From NCBI RefSeq assembly GCF_012911935.1, contig NZ_JAAXLA010000002.1, positions 1 through 64,000 on the forward strand: 64,000 bases of DNA, in the 5' to 3' direction. Both the position numbers and the translations under genes were made by a program. The notes beneath the pieces are model-generated. The model ran no database searches. It was not told the DNA's origin and worked only from the letters and a program-made list of their open reading frames with translations. Position 1 is the first letter of the stretch. The number at the start of each line of letters is the position of its first letter. The DNA is from Pseudonocardia acidicola (GTDB lineage Bacteria; Actinomycetota; Actinomycetes; Mycobacteriales; Pseudonocardiaceae). Below are positions 62,639-64,000 of the stretch, one piece after another.

Positions 62639-63580
62639 GTGAGTTGCTGGAGCCTCGAGCACATCCCGGACCAGAGCGGGCGCACGGTCCTCGTCACCGG
62701 CGCCACCTCGGGCCTCGGGCTCGCGTCGGCGATCGCGCTGGCCGGGTGCGGCGCCCGGGTGCTGCTCACCGCCCGCGACCGCGAGCGCGGCAAGGCGGCG
62801 CTGACCCGGGTGCGCAAGGAGGGCGGGCCGGGCGCCGAGCTCATCGAGCTCGACCTGGCCGATCTGGACTCGGTCCGCAACGCGGCCGCCGACGTGCGGG
62901 AGCGCACCGGGAACGCGCTGCACGTGCTGATGAACAACGCCGGCGTGATGGGCACCCCGCCGCGATTCACCGTCGACGGGTTCGAACTGCAGATCGGCAC
63001 CAACCACCTCGGCCACGCCGCGCTGACCTGGCTGCTGATGCCGGCGTTGCGCGCGGCCGGCACTCCGCAGCGGGCGGCCCGGGTGGTGACGCTGTCGAGC
63101 CTGGCGCACCGTGGCGGTGGCCTGGACGTCGACGATCTGCACTTCGCCCGCCGCCGCTACCTACCCTCGACGGCGTACAGCGCGTCGAAGCTGGCGAACC
63201 TGCTGTTCGCCACCGAGCTCGACCGCCGGCTGCGCGCCGAGGGCGCCGACGTGATCTCCGTCGCCGCACATCCGGGGCTGGCCGACACCGACCTGCTCGG
63301 CAACTCGATGCGGTTGCGCAGCAGGCTGCTCGGCGCGCTGAGCGGCCCGATCAACAAACTGATCACCCAGCCGGTGCGGGCGGGGATGTTGCCGCAGCTC
63401 TACGCGGCCACCGCCGCGCAGGTCCGCGGGGGCGACTACATCGGGCCCGACCGGCTCGGCGAGACCCGCGGGCACCCCGGGGCCGCCCAGCCGAGCGCCG
63501 CCGCGGCGGACGTGGTGCTGGCCCGGCGGCTGTGGGAGCGCACGGCAGCTGCCACGTCGGTGCAACCCGATCCGAAGTGA
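62639..63580 (+). CDS. SDR-family oxidoreductase (retinol-dehydrogenase-like)
   Basis: 313-residue SDR: VLVTGATSGLGLASAIALAG, NNAGVMGTPPRFTVDGFELQ, THE active-site YSASKLANLLFATEL with Tyr/Lys and a Ser in VVTLSSLAHRG. The NxxG GTNHLGHAALTW stretch fits RDH/WWOX-like SDRs. GTG start at 62639. Precedes lipA by 24 nt and may be co-transcribed, but no functional link is known. Confidence 0.92.
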   Translation: MSCWSLEHIPDQSGRTVLVTGATSGLGLASAIALAGCGARVLLTARDRERGKAALTRVRKEGGPGAELIELDLADLDSVRNAAADVRERTGNALHVLMNNAGVMGTPPRFTVDGFELQIGTNHLGHAALTWLLMPALRAAGTPQRAARVVTLSSLAHRGGGLDVDDLHFARRRYLPSTAYSASKLANLLFATELDRRLRAEGADVISVAAHPGLADTDLLGNSMRLRSRLLGALSGPINKLITQPVRAGMLPQLYAATAAQVRGGDYIGPDRLGETRGHPGAAQPSAAAADVVLARRLWERTAAATSVQPDPK

Positions 63581-63604
63581 GACGCCCGGCGTAGTCTTCT
63601 CGCC

Positions 63605-64000
63605 GTGACCATCGCACCCGAAGGCCGCAAGTTGCTGCGTCTCGAGGTCCGCAACAGCGAGACCCCGATCGAGCGCAAGCCGTCGTGGATCCGCACCCGG
63701 GCGCGGACCGGCCCGCAGTACACCGAGCTGAAGTCGCTGGTGCGCTCCGGCGGCCTGCACACGGTGTGCGAGGAGGCGGGCTGCCCGAACATCTACGAGT
63801 GCTGGGAAGACCGCGAGGCCACCTTCCTGATCGGCGGCGAGCAGTGCACCCGCCGCTGCGACTTCTGCCAGATCGACACCGGCAAGCCGGCCGAGCTGGA
63901 CCGCGACGAGCCGCGCCGGGTCGCCGAGTCGGTGCGCACCATGGGCCTGCGCTACTCCACGGTCACCGGGGTGGCCCGCGACGACCTGCCCGACGGGGGG
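63605..64000 (+). CDS. lipA: Lipoyl synthase, N-terminal part (cut by window edge)
   Basis: 131 residues visible of a radical-SAM enzyme that inserts two sulfurs into octanoyl-lysine. The auxiliary Fe-S motif [12 protein letters not shown] (CxxxxCxxxxxC) and the radical-SAM CTRRCDFC (CxxxCxxC) are both complete. The frame runs open to the right edge. Together with lipB it completes lipoate assembly for the E2 and glycine cleavage proteins in this window. Confidence 0.96.
   Translation, partial: MTIAPEGRKLLRLEVRNSETPIERKPSWIRTRARTGPQYTELKSLVRSGGLHTVCEEAGCPNIYECWEDREATFLIGGEQCTRRCDFCQIDTGKPAELDRDEPRRVAESVRTMGLRYSTVTGVARDDLPDGG

Overview
This is a very GC-rich stretch of actinobacterial chromosome. 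It uses GTG starts heavily, has many 4-nt stop/start overlaps, F420/FMN luciferase-like enzymes, CaiB/BaiF CoA-transferases, DUF3558, DUF3043 and a cobU-cobT-cobS cluster. The right half follows a gene order I know from Mycobacterium (roughly Rv2199c to Rv2218). The style of the left half, including a DUF222/HNH relic, suggests Pseudonocardiaceae, perhaps Pseudonocardia; the genus is inferred.

Positions 1-8.7 kb form an envelope region. It holds two NlpC/P60 peptidase paralogues, a shortened UDP-sugar dehydrogenase, a NarL-type sensor kinase/regulator pair, a secreted GH16 glycosidase, a tiny membrane peptide and a kinase relic. Several sharp palindromes sit between these genes and look like operators.

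Positions 9-37 kb are accessory catabolism. Here are enoyl-CoA hydratases, five acyl-CoA dehydrogenases, an acyl-CoA ligase, two family III CoA-transferases, a D-aminoacylase-like amidohydrolase, an alpha/beta hydrolase and an O-methyltransferase. A GntR regulator sits next to a luciferase-like monooxygenase, and a metallo-beta-lactamase-fold lactonase lies downstream. An operon at 17.35-22.0 kb (hydratase, two dehydrogenases, ligase) lies beside an AcoR-like activator. The luciferase-like gene and the lactonase gene share a promoter architecture with identical spacing. Together these genes suggest a cyclic-ketone to lactone to acyl-CoA route. An HtrA protease and a FUSC transporter fused to a carboxypeptidase-regulatory-like domain also lie here.

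Positions 37.8-64 kb are conserved core metabolism: ctaF-ctaC, asnB, an adenosine/carbohydrate kinase, an ErpA-like Fe-S carrier, glycerate kinase, DUF3043, cobU-cobT-cobS, ilvE, gcvT, pepA, an SDR, lpdA, sucB (dlaT), a TIGR01777 epimerase, lipB and lipA (cut by the right edge). Lpd, the E2 acyltransferase, LipB and LipA form a lipoate-dependent dehydrogenase cluster. Later insertions into this block include an hsp20-merR pair with a clear promoter, a permease, a luciferase-like oxidoreductase and an SDR.

Five decayed gene fragments (sensor kinase, DUF222/HNH, acyl-CoA ligase, GNAT, peptidoglycan-binding protein) and at least two families of palindromic intergenic repeats are scattered through the window. 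One repeat has entered a dehydrogenase gene in frame. I saw no tRNA, rRNA, CRISPR array, insertion sequence or riboswitch.
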